A DNA stretch of 28,614 bases. Source: Bacteroidales bacterium (GTDB lineage: Bacteria; Bacteroidota; Bacteroidia; Bacteroidales; UBA1715). Position 1 is the stretch's first letter, and each line of letters starts with the position of its first letter. Made by a program: the position numbers and the translations under genes. This document shows, piece after piece, positions 1 to 9,439 of this stretch. Location: positions 1 through 28,614 of the forward strand of contig JADKDL010000018.1 in assembly GCA_016714605.1 (NCBI GenBank). The letters are read 5' to 3'. The notes under the pieces are model-generated. The model did no database searches and was not told the origin of the DNA. It was given only the letters and a program-made list of their open reading frames with translations.

Positions 1-827
1 CAAAGCATATAGATACGATTGATGAAAACAAGAATACAATAAATTTGGTGGCTATAAGGATTCGCGTGTTTTGATAATGTGGAAAAAGTTCGCTGTTGCC
101 GCATCTGTTTCTTATTGCCGTTGGCATAAGTATCTTTATATTTTGAAAATGAATAAATCTGGAAGTTGCTATTGCCCAACAAGCAGAATCAATTTCTTAT
201 ATTTCCTGAGAAAGGCAGGTACAAAAGATTTTATATTACCAGATAGTTCAACAGTGGTTTTGAACAACAATCAAACTGTTGTTTTTTGAAATCAAAAATC
301 AGAACGATTGGTGAAATTAGAAGGAGAAGCTTTTTGATGTTCGTCGCAATCGGAAAAAAACTTTTAAAATTCAAACAAAAAGTATTTCAATAGAGGTGCT
401 TGGTACAAGTACATATTGTAAATGCACATTTAGATCAAAATTACGAAGAAGTAAGAGTGCTTTCCTGGTACTTGCTTCAAGGTTACATCAGCATTAGATA
501 CAGTTAACGTTAAAGCAATCAGATTGCGGTGTTTGATAAATTGAAAAATGAATTATCGTTCCAAAATTATTATGACAAAATGATATAGCTTCTGGCAAAC
601 CAATGAACTTGCTTTGGAAGCACCGAATTAAGCAAAGTAGCAATAAAACTTTCTTACTATTTGATAAGAAAATAATTATGTCGCCGATTCAGCAATTTCA
701 CATTATCCGTTATGTAGCAAATTTTAGTTCCTTGATTTAAATTCGGTTTTAACCTTATTACAACTTATTAGATATTGGAATAGAGCACACTGATAGCGTT
801 ATTTTGCTAAAAAGCAATCTACTGTAA
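1..827 (+). pseudogene. FecR-family anti-sigma factor, 5'-truncated and frameshifted
   Basis: FecR proteins span the inner membrane and control an ECF sigma factor in response to an outer-membrane receptor. No single frame is open, but switching frames recovers the family in order. First comes a membrane segment near 80-150 (FAVAASVLIAVGISIFIF after a frame change). Then the FecR core: AGTKDFILPDSSTVVLNNNQ (about 222-283), LEGEAFFDV (about 318-345) and KTFKIQTKSISIEVLGTS (about 357-408). Last is a DUF4974-like end: NELALEAP, LSKVAIKLSYYFDKKIIVADS and a final stretch DLNSVLTLLQLLDIGIEHTD closed by TAA at 825-827. About eight or more frame changes are needed, so it is either a decayed gene or a stretch of poor sequence. 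The N-terminus lies before the window. An ECF sigma factor would be expected just upstream, but it is not visible here. The family assignment is firm; the pseudogene status is not. Confidence 0.7.
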
Positions 828-933
828 TAGATTTTTTTAGAAAGTTTTTAAAAAATAATTAAAACTCAATATTTTGTATTTTCTTTATATTTGCTGTTAT
901 ATAAAGAATAATAATAAAGTAGTAATATGTGTG

Positions 934-2218
934 ATGTTTGAAAGACTTGTCTTAATTATAATTTATGCTTATTAGTCAATCTGTCTGCGCAAAATGGCAT
1001 ACCAATACTGCACAATCCTTCCGCTATCCAAAAACAGGAAGCATTTCCTTCCAGAACCAAAAAAATTCCTGCAGTATTCAAAGAAAATTGAACGACTGGC
1101 AGATGTTCGTTTTAACATAACACTTTACCATTGTTGAGTAAAACCTTGAGGCTGCTTCTCCCAAGTACACATCAATTAAATGATTTTGGTGAAAACATTG
1201 ATTGATGATTCAGATTTGGTTTTTATGAATTTTGGTAATACATAATTCCATCAAGGCGAAGAGATATTCCACAAGGGACACTTTTTCAGAGCGATTCAAG
1301 ACGAAAAACGGGTATAGCTCATGAAAAACTGCCATAAATGATACACTTATCATACATGATACTATTACTTATATCGATATGGTTAAATTTTCTTCATTAC
1401 TTTGATACCCCGTTGTCAAGGTACGTGAAATATAAAAAGGAAAGAGCGCCAGGAGTATCAAAAGCAAAAAAAACAAATAAAATAAAAGCAATTTATTATG
1501 CATTTGAAGGTTTTCCAAGTTATCATTAGGTCACAATTCCTTAAAATGATGTTGCAAAATTAAGTTTTGGATCCGCAGTTTGCCCTTTTCAAAGAATTTT
1601 AAAATGTAGGTTTGGGAGAAGATTAGGCGAGTTTTAGTGCAAAATGGAGCATCGGTTTATTTTAAGCAAACTACCAAGTTTAGATTCTACAGAACATAAT
1701 GAAGAAGCGAATAGAAACTATTATTAGAGAATCAGCACACTATTATTTAAAGATTAATGAAGTATTAAAAAGCTATTATTTTATATGATACAATAAATTT
1801 CACCTTATCCGGTAAAATGGTATACTTATAATAAAACTACAGAAACCATAGAAGAAGACATGACACATTCAATTACATGATTACTTTTTGCCATTGCGTT
1901 TTTGCTATAAAACACAATCGAGAAAAAAGGTAGATTTTTCTTTAGTAGTAACCTTATCAACAGCACTTAGAATAAGTAGCCGGAGCATATTATAGTACCA
2001 AGGAATCTGCTTTTATTCAAACTGAAAGCAAAAGTGCATCATTTTCATTGTTTTTAGGACTATCGCCAACAATTATTTTTAAACTAAATAAAATTGCAAA
2101 TTTTCTTATGTTAGTCCGTGTATTCAAACATCGTTAACACCTTCATTTCTAATGAAAAAATTATTATTCACTATCTGCCGGTATTGCACTAGGAGTTTCA
2201 ATATCATTATCCAAATGA
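934..2218 (+). pseudogene. Frameshifted exported protein, possibly outer-membrane beta-barrel
   Basis: I do not recognise the family. The region lies about 100 bases after the FecR remnant and in the same direction. A start at 934 gives MFERLVLIII, and after a frame change the signal-peptide end LVNLSAQNGIPILHN follows. A middle part around 1330-1400 reads NDTLIIHDTITYIDMVK after a frame change, resembling the DTI/DTV-rich linkers common in Bacteroidota outer-membrane proteins. The last part (about 1975-2218) gives alternating hydrophobic, strand-like peptides such as SFSLFLGLSPTIIFKLNKIA and SAGIALGVSISLSK, then TGA, as expected of a beta-barrel end. Many frame changes are required. Because it follows FecR, it could be the surface protein of that signalling locus, but this is inference. 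The longest clean piece is only 63 codons (1338-1529). Confidence 0.35.
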
Positions 2219-2342
2219 TATTGAACATAAAAATGTATATAGTTTTATTAGTAACCTGCTGTTTTTTACAATTCAGTAAAATTGAATCTACATTTTTTTG
2301 TATTATTGCAAATTAAATTCGTACAGGGTTAATCAAAAAAAA

Positions 2343-4719
2343 ATGACACAATTTATTCGATTATTTTTCTCATCTCTTATTATCGTTTTTCTACAATTTA
2401 GTTTGTCGGCACAAGAAATAGGAAGTGAAAAGAGTGAAACATTTGTAATAGAAAAAGGGCAGAAGTTATATATACATACCATAAATGCCGGTGAAACATT
2501 ATATTCATTGGGCAAGTTGTATGGGGTAAGTGTAGAAGAAATTGCTGCTAAGAATGTGAATGTTTTAAAAGGTTTAAGCGTTGGGCAGCAAATAAAAATT
2601 CCTTTTAAAGAAAAGACAGAAATAGTTAAGCTTTCCAATGTAAATGGTGTGAAATCATATACTCATGTTGTAAAATTGGGTGAAACATTATATGGCATTT
2701 CAAAAAAATATAATGTAAGTCCGGAACAAATCAAAGAACACAACGTTGGTCTTACTAATATACTTACCGTAGGACAGGTTTTATATATTCCTACAGCCTC
2801 AAAATCTAGTGTAAGTTCAAATCAAACTACAACAACTACTGTTGCACCTGTAAAAGGAACAAAAAGTACCAATAAGGTAGTTATTTCAGGTAAAACATAT
2901 CTATTACACAAGGTAATACAAGGTGAAACGGTATTTTCAATAAAAACTCTTTATAATGTTCCTCAAGAGGTATTATTGAAGGAAAATCCTGATTTGAAAA
3001 ATGGTTTAAAAACCGGACAGGAATTGAAAATTCCATTAGAAACAGGCGACTTTGTAGAGCGTAAATTTATTCTCCATACTGTAGACAAGGCGAAACATTA
3101 TATTCAATTTCAAAAAATATTCGGTAGAGGTGAGTCCTTTTACGCTTTTAAATCCTGATGTTGAAAATGGATTAAAAGCCAAAACAATTATTAAAATTGC
3201 AATAAATCCTGAAAATGTAAAATCTGCTCAAGAAAATATAAATAAAGATTTTGTTTTTCATGAGGTGAAAAAAGGTGAAACCTTGTATTCTATCACCACA
3301 AAATATAATGTTTCAAGAAAAGATATTAAGAAAGCAAATAAAAAAATTGATACCGATAATATTATTTTAGGTGATATTTTGAAAATTCCTACAGAGAAAA
3401 AGGTATATGAATATATAGCTTCCGATTCTATAAATATTCCAGTAACTTCTAATATTGTTTTAAGTGCTGATACTATAAAAGCTATTTGTTGTGATAGTTT
3501 GAAAACAGATAAAAATAGAACATTAAATATTGCTCTTATTTTGCCTTTATATTTAGTTGCAAATGATACTATGGATTTGAGCGAAAATATTATAAGTCGT
3601 CAAGAGCGTATATATAACAGGTCGTTGAATTTTGTAGAGTTTTATGAAGGAGTATTGATTGCACTTGATAAGTTGAAAAAAAACAAAGTATCTGTTAAAT
3701 TACATGTTATAGATTCTGAAAAAGACAGTGCATCGCTTATTAAAGCTTTATCGCAGATAAATCCTTCAAAATTAGATATTATCTTAGGTCCTGTGTATGA
3801 AAGACAATTAGAAATAGTTACTAAATATGTTCAGAAATATAATATTCCGGTAGTATCACCATTGTCTTCTAAATCTACCCAGATACACTCTCAGCCAAAT
3901 ATGATTATGGTTAATACACCAGAAGAATCAAGAATGGAAGCACTTACATATTATTTTTCTAAACAAAGTACTGCCAATTTTGTTTATATTTATAATGCAC
4001 ACATAGGAGAGTATGATTTAATACAATATTCTAAAACAATATTCAGAAACATTGATAGTAGTGCTTATAATAATTTGAAAATAAAAGAAGTAAATTATGC
4101 TGAATCAAATATTACAAAAATAGAAGCACTTCTCAAGCCGGGTATAAAGAATTACATTGTAATACCATCTGGAGATCAGGCATTTGTAAATGATATTGTT
4201 ACAAAACTATATCAGTTTGTAAATAAATATGATATTACTATATGTGGATTGTCTGTTTGGGAACAATATGAAAATGTAGAACTTGAGTATTTATTTCGTC
4301 TAAATTTTTTATTTGCTACAAATAGTAATATAGATTATAAAAATCAAGAAACAAATCAGTTTGTAAAGCAATATAGAGAAGTATTTAAAACCGATCCAAG
4401 TTTCTTTAGCTTCAGAGGATTTGATGTGATGAATTATTTTGCAGATATGCTTAATAAATACGGATCAAATCTGAACAGTTGTATCAGCGCTAATACCTAC
4501 AAAGGCTTATTATCAGAGTTCGAATTTGAACGATTAGGTAATGCTGCAGGTTATGCAAATAGAGGAGTTTATCTGATACAGTATAATCCGGAATTTAAAA
4601 GAGATATTGTCCCATTTAACCATACTTATTATCAAAAATATAGTACAGAAGCATCAAATTCAGGTAGAAACAAAGGAGGAATAGGTACAGATACAGTAAA
4701 GCCAGGTATTGGTAAATAG
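2343..4719 (+). CDS. Five-LysM protein with periplasmic-binding-protein-like domain (two frameshifts near 3087 and 3118)
   Basis: This is a predicted exported peptidoglycan-binding protein of about 792 residues once repaired. The ATG at 2343 is preferred because it gives a clean signal peptide, MTQFIRLFFSSLIIVFLQFS ending LSAQ; an in-frame start at 2298 adds 15 unlikely residues. Five LysM repeats follow, marked by NAGETLYSLGKLYGV, KLGETLYGISKKYNV, IQGETVFSIKTLYNV, (after repair) DKGETLYSISKKYSV and KKGETLYSITTKYNV. From about residue 392 (LNIALILPLYL) there is a type 1 periplasmic-binding-protein-like fold with ILGPVYERQLEIV, IPVVSPLSS and FSFRGFDVMNYFADML. The reading frame breaks in LysM 4: adding one G at about 3087 and one A in the A-run at about 3113-3118 restores the repeat exactly. 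LysM domains bind N-acetylglucosamine polymers. The ligand of the binding domain cannot be told from sequence. Similar LysM plus PBP1-like fusions occur in Bacteroidota. Confidence 0.85.
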
Positions 4720-4728
4720 AATAGCGCT

Positions 4729-4759
4729 TTTAAGTAACTACGAAAAGGAATTACTTAAA
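4729..4759. terminator. Weak inverted repeat downstream of the LysM gene
   Basis: A 9-bp perfect inverted repeat (TTTAAGTAA at 4729-4737 and TTACTTAAA at 4751-4759) with a 13-nt loop begins ten bases after the LysM stop codon. It has almost no G or C in the stem and no clear T-run, so termination here is only a possibility. Confidence 0.3.
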
Positions 4760-4908
4760 TTATTAGCTACAATGGTTCTATAATAATATTGAATTAAATA
4801 GTATTATATTTAAAATCCTAAATCAAAGTCGTTTAATCAAGTAAACTTGTATAACCACTGATGAGTAGTTGTTTATAAAAAAGCGTGTTTTTTAAATATA
4901 TTCTACAA

Positions 4909-4949
4909 TGGATTGCTGTGCATTAAGAAAGTCAATGCACAGCAATCCA
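4909..4949 (-). terminator. Strong hairpin overlapping the end of the paralogue operon
   Basis: A 16-bp perfect inverted repeat (4909-4924 and 4934-4949) encloses a 9-nt loop. The core arm is GGATTGCTGTGCATT. On the minus strand, the first arm is formed by the last codons of the third paralogue (…CIWIAVH) and its TGA at 4934-4932 opens the loop. An AT-rich stretch containing TTTAAAAAAC follows on that strand. It is probably the transcription terminator of the three-gene minus-strand operon, and it sits between two converging genes. Confidence 0.65.
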
Positions 4950-5926
4950 AATACAGTTAACACTTATTCCAGGTGTTCCCATAGTTGGATTTACTAATTT
5001 AGAAGTATTATCTGAAAGATTAAAAGGATTTGCAGATTGACCATTAACAAGAATGGTTGTTGTGGTATTATTTACATCTGTTACTGCAAAATAATACATT
5101 TTAGCTGATTCTAATGTGTAAGGTGATACTAAATCTTTTTGAAAAAGACCCGCAACACCAGGATTAGCAGCATTAGTTTCTGCAACTTTATTCCCTGCAG
5201 CATCAAAGATAGCTAATTTCATAGATGGAGTACCCACAATAGCACCAACGTAAATTTCTTTAGAGTGTCAACTGTTATTGAAGAAAATGGAATTACTGGC
5301 GTATAGTATGTATTGTTTGATATTGCTAACAAAGAGGTGGTTTCTGCAAAATATAAAGTTTGTACTCCAGAGGCTATTCCTAATCCGCCGTGAGCTTCCA
5401 TCCAACTCCAATTACCAGTACCATCTGTTGCCATTACGGTGCCTTTATTACCTGCTGTTGCGGGCATAATGAATGGAGTAGCTCCTAGTTTTAGAGTATT
5501 TCCATTTGGTATTGTATAATCACCTTCTATTACCGTTTGTGTTGAACTAATGGTAACTTTATTTTCATAAGTAGCTCCAAAGTTATTCCCAATATCTACT
5601 CTTATTATATCTTCATTAGCAGATTCCTCAACTTGAATATACGTGTCGTTATCGGCATCTCTAAGGGTTTTGCCAACGGTGCCTATTTTAGCCCAAATAG
5701 AACCGTTGAAATAGTAATATGCCATTTCAGTAGAATTGTAAACAATAAGACCATTAGCCGGAGATACTAACCTACATTTGTCCATTATGTTAAGCAATTG
5801 GCAGCAAAACACACTTGTCGGTACTAACAATATCAATCTGCTGATGCATCAGTGTGATTGTATTAATACCTACTTGAGCAAATAATGATATTGTAGTATC
5901 AGTAATAAAAAGATAAAAATTTTCAT
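4932..5926 (-). CDS. Exported surface protein, third copy of a tandem paralogue trio (several frameshifts)
   Basis: Function unknown. The ATG at 5926 is preferred because MKIFIFLLLIL followed, after one frame change, by SLFAQVGINT gives a normal signal peptide; the open frame from 5972 gives an odd leader. The head then reads TDASAD, IDIVSTDKCVLLP and SPANGLIVYNS, in the family pattern QVGINT…STDKGxLxPR…GLxVYN, and YYYFNGSIWAKIG. Next comes LRDADNDTYIQVEESANEDI, a motif shared with the neighbouring paralogues. The C-terminal part (about 5400-4932) begins LYFAETTSLLAISNNTYYTP and ends GISVNCIWIAVH. Frame breaks lie near 5900, near 5820-5780 and near 5240, the last between the VDTLK and YVGAIVGTPSMKL pieces. 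About 330 residues are expected after repair. This copy is the most damaged of the three. No sorting domain was recognised, so the route to the surface is unclear. Confidence 0.6.
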
Positions 5927-6015
5927 ATGCAGATAAATTTGAAAATGTGATAATTTTAAAAATTAATATCATTGTTAGAGTGCTTTTTTTCGTTCTCGTT
6001 AATTCATTTTTCTAC

Positions 6016-7008
6016 TTAATATAAACAAAACCAAATTGGTTTTTGATTTGTAAAATATGAAGGAATAGGATTTGGAAGTATTTGTGGTGGTGCTGCTACA
6101 TATGTATAAAACCATTGTAACGGACTTTGATAATTTGGATTTTCCATATAGGTTGAGGCGGTTTTGTTTCTATCTACTATACCAACTCTATATAGTTTTC
6201 CTGCAATTAGTTTAATAGGAGTTCCTAGAGTCACTGTTCCAAATTGAAATCCGGCAGTAGCAATTGTTGTTGTATTTGAAACGAGTAATGTAAGTCCATC
6301 ATAAATACCTACTTCAATTACTGGAGAAGCTGCTGCATTAACATAAAATGAAATTTTTGATACTGTTATGTTACTCCAAGGTATAATTGCTGTAAAAAAT
6401 GCTTTATCATTTAGTGTTTGCATTTCTCTACCTGTTACTAGAGGAATTGATTGTAAACCTGCTGACAAGTCCCAGAGTGTTAGTGGGTCTTGACACGTTA
6501 AAGCACCAGAACCATTGGTTGCAGTACGTCTTTATTATTTCCATCTACATTGGGTAGGGTGTTAGCTATTATTTATAGTAACTAATCCGGCCGTCTTTAG
6601 GAGGTCACCAATAGTTTGATGAAAACCATCTTTGTTAATTGTAAAAACACCGGTAGCAGCTGCAGTGAATATCGCTTCATCATTATCGCTACCATTATCT
6701 ACAACAATTTTAGTATCAAGGTCATTATCTTCAACTATTGAGCAATTTTGTCCAATCATCTGCCATACTGTTCCGTTAAAATAGAAAAAGGTACTATTAT
6801 CGGTAGAGTATACCCACAAACCAGTCTCCGGACTGGGAATAAGGAGAAGCTGTGCAGTAGTCATTCTTGGTATTAATACCCCTCTATCATTTGTAGTATT
6901 TGCTACTTGAAATTCAGCTTTTGTATGTACCGGTTCAGAATACACACCTACTTGAGAATATGAGGATGTAACAGTCAGAAAAAATAATATGGTGATAATT
7001 TTTTTCAT
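6016..7008 (-). CDS. Exported surface protein, second copy of the paralogue trio (about two frameshifts)
   Basis: Function unknown. It starts 41 bases after the stop of the upstream paralogue, consistent with one operon. The signal peptide is MKKIITILFFLTVTSSYSQ. The head contains AEFQVANTTNDRGVLIPRM, ETGLWVYSTDNSTFFYFNG and TVWQMIGQNC, followed by EDNDLDTKIVVDNGSDNDE, which matches the acidic motif of the other copies. The frame breaks at about 6565, continues as ANTLPNVDGNNKDVL, and shifts again near 6520 into TNGSGALT, then QDPLTLWDLSAGLQSIP. The C-terminal domain has IPWSNITVSKISFYV, IEVGIYDGLTLLVSNTT, GTPIKLIAGKLYRVGIVD and a terminal NQKPIWFCLY. These match IMPWSN-like, IGIYD and LVAGQIYWFALVD in the first copy. 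About 330 residues after repair. The shared ends suggest a beta-sandwich module of about 150 residues. Confidence 0.65.
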
Positions 7009-7049
7009 TTCATATTTGTTTAGAATGTGTCATTTTCTTTAAGTAAATA

Positions 7050-8086
7050 TTAATATGCTGCCATCCATATACCTTTATCAGACGTGCCCAAAATTGTAAC
7101 TGGTGTAGCCGGATTGGGTAATTGTGTTTGGTTAAGTTGCATTCTTGTTGAAAATTCGGCTGCAGCATCAGCAGTGTATCTCCAAACGGTCATTCCTCCA
7201 TTATTTTTATCAACCAATGCAAACCAATATATCTGTCCTGCTACTAATGTGTATGGTGCATTAAGAGAAATTTCTACTAATTGAGAATTAGGCGCAGGAT
7301 TTGGTATTGATGCCGCTGCAGTTCCTGATGCTAGTAAAACAGGACTTGCAGAATTATCATAAATGCCAATTTGAGGAAGAGTTGCTGAAGTTGAACTTCT
7401 TAGTAAAAATGCCATTTTGGTAACTCTAATATTACTCCATGGCATAACTCTAACATAGAATACTTCATCCTGAAGACTGTGAGAACCCATGATATTTGCA
7501 AAACTAGCTGTTTCAATGCCCACAACCAAGCCAAGTGCAGCAGCCGGATTTCTCCAAACAGCTTCTCCTGTATTGTCAATACTAAGTACGTCGCCAGAGA
7601 TTCCATCAGTTTCGGGTAATGAGTATTCGGTACCAAAAACTAACGTGCCTGAGTTTGTTTTCAATGTACCTGCTTTATGTGTTATTTCGGTACTTGTAGC
7701 TTGTATAACTTCTGTTCCTCCGGTTGTCATTCTAATAATATCTTCATCTGCAGTTTTTTCCACCTCTATTTTTGTATTTCCATCGGCATCTACTATTTTT
7801 ATACAAGTTCCACCAACTTCGCCCATGCGGTTCCATCGTAATAGTAAAAGGAGTTATGGTCGATATTGTATATTAACAAACCTTGGTCGGCTAGCCCTGC
7901 AGCACCAATTCCTGTCATTTGAGCATCAGAAAGTCGCGGTATTAGCAAACCTTTATCGGTACTTTGAATTTCAAATTGTGCGGTAGATTCTAATGTAGGT
8001 GGACCTCCGGGTACATTAATTCCTGTTTGAGAAATCAATAATAACGGCATTAGCGTACATATTAAGATGATGGTTTTCTTTAGCAT
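7050..8086 (-). CDS. Exported surface protein, first copy of the paralogue trio (one frameshift near 7818)
   Basis: Function unknown. This is the best-preserved copy and the first gene of the probable operon, about 345 residues after repair. The signal peptide MLKKTIILICTLMPLLLISQ is followed by TGINVPGG, FEIQSTDKGLLIPRLSDAQ, DQGLLIYNIDHNSFYYYDG and TAWAK. Inserting one A in the AA at about 7818 turns WAKLVELV-stop into WAKVGGTCIKIVDADGNTK and joins the two open pieces. The motif IEVEKTADEDIIRMTTGGTE follows, then a linker with GDVLSIDNTGEAVWRNPAAA, and a C-terminal module: MPWSNIRVTKMAFLL, LPQIGIYDNSASPVLLASG, LVAGQIYWFALVDKNNGG and GIWMAAY. The ST(D)KGxLIPR head and the DADGxTKIxVE motif recur in secreted or fibre-like proteins of Bacteroidota. 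A role in surface fibres or adhesion is plausible but not shown. Confidence 0.7.
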
Positions 8087-8488
8087 AATTGTAAAAATAT
8101 ATGTTATAGTTTAAAAGAAAAATTTTGAGAATGTGTTCACTAATATTTAAAGCATTTATTTAATATTTTTTTAAATAAATATTAAAAAACAGTAAATATT
8201 TGCGAGCCTCTTAAAAACAACGTTTCCTTAATCTTTGTAGCCTTAACGGGCTTACTACTTGTAAAGTTACATTATAAAAATATAAAAATTGTGGTTTGCC
8301 ATAGAATTTTTACAAGATTTTAATGATATTGAAACTAACAAAAGATGTTCTTAAATCATTGTATTAATAAAGCAACTTAATCTTTATAAGTTATTTTATA
8401 TCATCTATAAACTCTACATTGAATTTGAAAATATTAATTTCTCTTTAAATATGTTGTTCAATAAATAATATTAAAATTCTTTACATTA
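8087..8488. other. Intergenic region upstream of the paralogue operon
   Basis: About 400 bases of AT-rich DNA with no open frame I can support. It should hold the promoter of the paralogue operon and the 3' end of the PorP/SprF transcript. I found no exact Bacteroidota promoter match (TAnnTTTG) and no strong terminator on the minus strand. A long run of A/T near 8155-8195 can form only weak, GC-free pairing. Confidence 0.4.
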
Positions 8489-9414
8489 TCAATCAACACA
8501 ACCACATTTGTTTTTACATATTTTGTACGAAATACTCAATTCATGCGATAAAACATTGCGCTTTTGTAATGAGGTAAGACCTAAATCGAAATTGTAGCTT
8601 ATCTCGAAATTCTTAATATCTAAAGCAAGTAATCCAATAATTGCATTTTCGTAATTATCGAAATTACCAATGAATAACCTGTTTGCAGCACCAACAGAAA
8701 ATTTATCTACCATCTTATATCTAATTAGAATATCAATACTCGATTGCTTTTTATTTTCATAAACAAATCTAAGTTCCGGTATTATGTGTTTGGTTTTGTT
8801 TATCTTAAAGTATAAGACGCGTGAATAAGTCCTAAAAATGTTGTTTTATATGAAAAATCAGCAATTGATTTATGTGAAAATAGTTGATAAAAAGCTGTCC
8901 CTAAACTAAATTTATTTGAATAATAGAGTAAGCCAAAATTTGCATCGAATAAGAATTTGTTTTGTGTAATACTGTTTAGTATTGGGTCGTTTTGATTGTT
9001 TATGTTGGTGAAGTTTTTTGTTACTCCTTTATTGGCCATATCTAAAGCTAGAGCTAAGCTGAGCCATTGTCCTTTAGATTTTTTAATCATAAAATGTTGT
9101 GCATATATAAACCGTAGGTTGGTAGTTCTGAAATCGCCATTCAAGTCATTAAAAAGTATTCCTCCAAATCCGCTTTTTCTAAACTTATTTGTTTGGTGTA
9201 AGATATTAGCACTTAGTATTTGTTGACTTGGAGAACCTTTAATACCAAGCCATTGCTTTTTTTGAGATAGTGATATTTTTGTACAAGGCAATGCTCCTAT
9301 ATATGCACTATTGTGTATCTCAGGAATGGAAAAATAGTTGTTATACACAGAAATATCCTGAGCAGATAAAAGGTAAAATGATAATATAAATAATGTAAAT
9401 AAGAATATTTTCAT
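8489..9414 (-). CDS. PorP/SprF-family type IX secretion outer-membrane protein (frameshift near 8812)
   Basis: PorP/SprF proteins are outer-membrane beta-barrels that serve T9SS, often one for each large surface protein with a type B sorting domain. The protein starts MKIFLFTLFILSFYLLSAQD, a signal peptide, then SVYNNYFSIPEIHNSAYIG and SLSQKKQWLGIKGSPSQQIL. The last resembles the family's early motif, in which an aromatic W-x-G-x-x-G-x-P segment follows the first strands. Barrel-like strands follow, including GFGGILFNDLNGDF and FLFDANFGLLYYSNKFSLGT. The frame stops at about 8800. Restoring one base near 8812 continues it as FKINKTKHIIPELRFVYEN, then VDKFSVGAANRLFIGNF and SLQKRNVLSHELSISYKI, ending at 8489. 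The repaired length, about 308 residues, suits the family. It lies 25 bases after the type B sorting-domain gene in the same direction, so the two are probably co-transcribed. Confidence 0.85.
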
Positions 9415-9439
9415 AAATCATTTATAGTATGATAACTAA

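Noticed and set aside
7489..7986. Plus-strand 165-codon frame opposite the first paralogue
   Set aside because: The minus strand encodes the conserved family motifs; the plus-strand product has no signal or family features.
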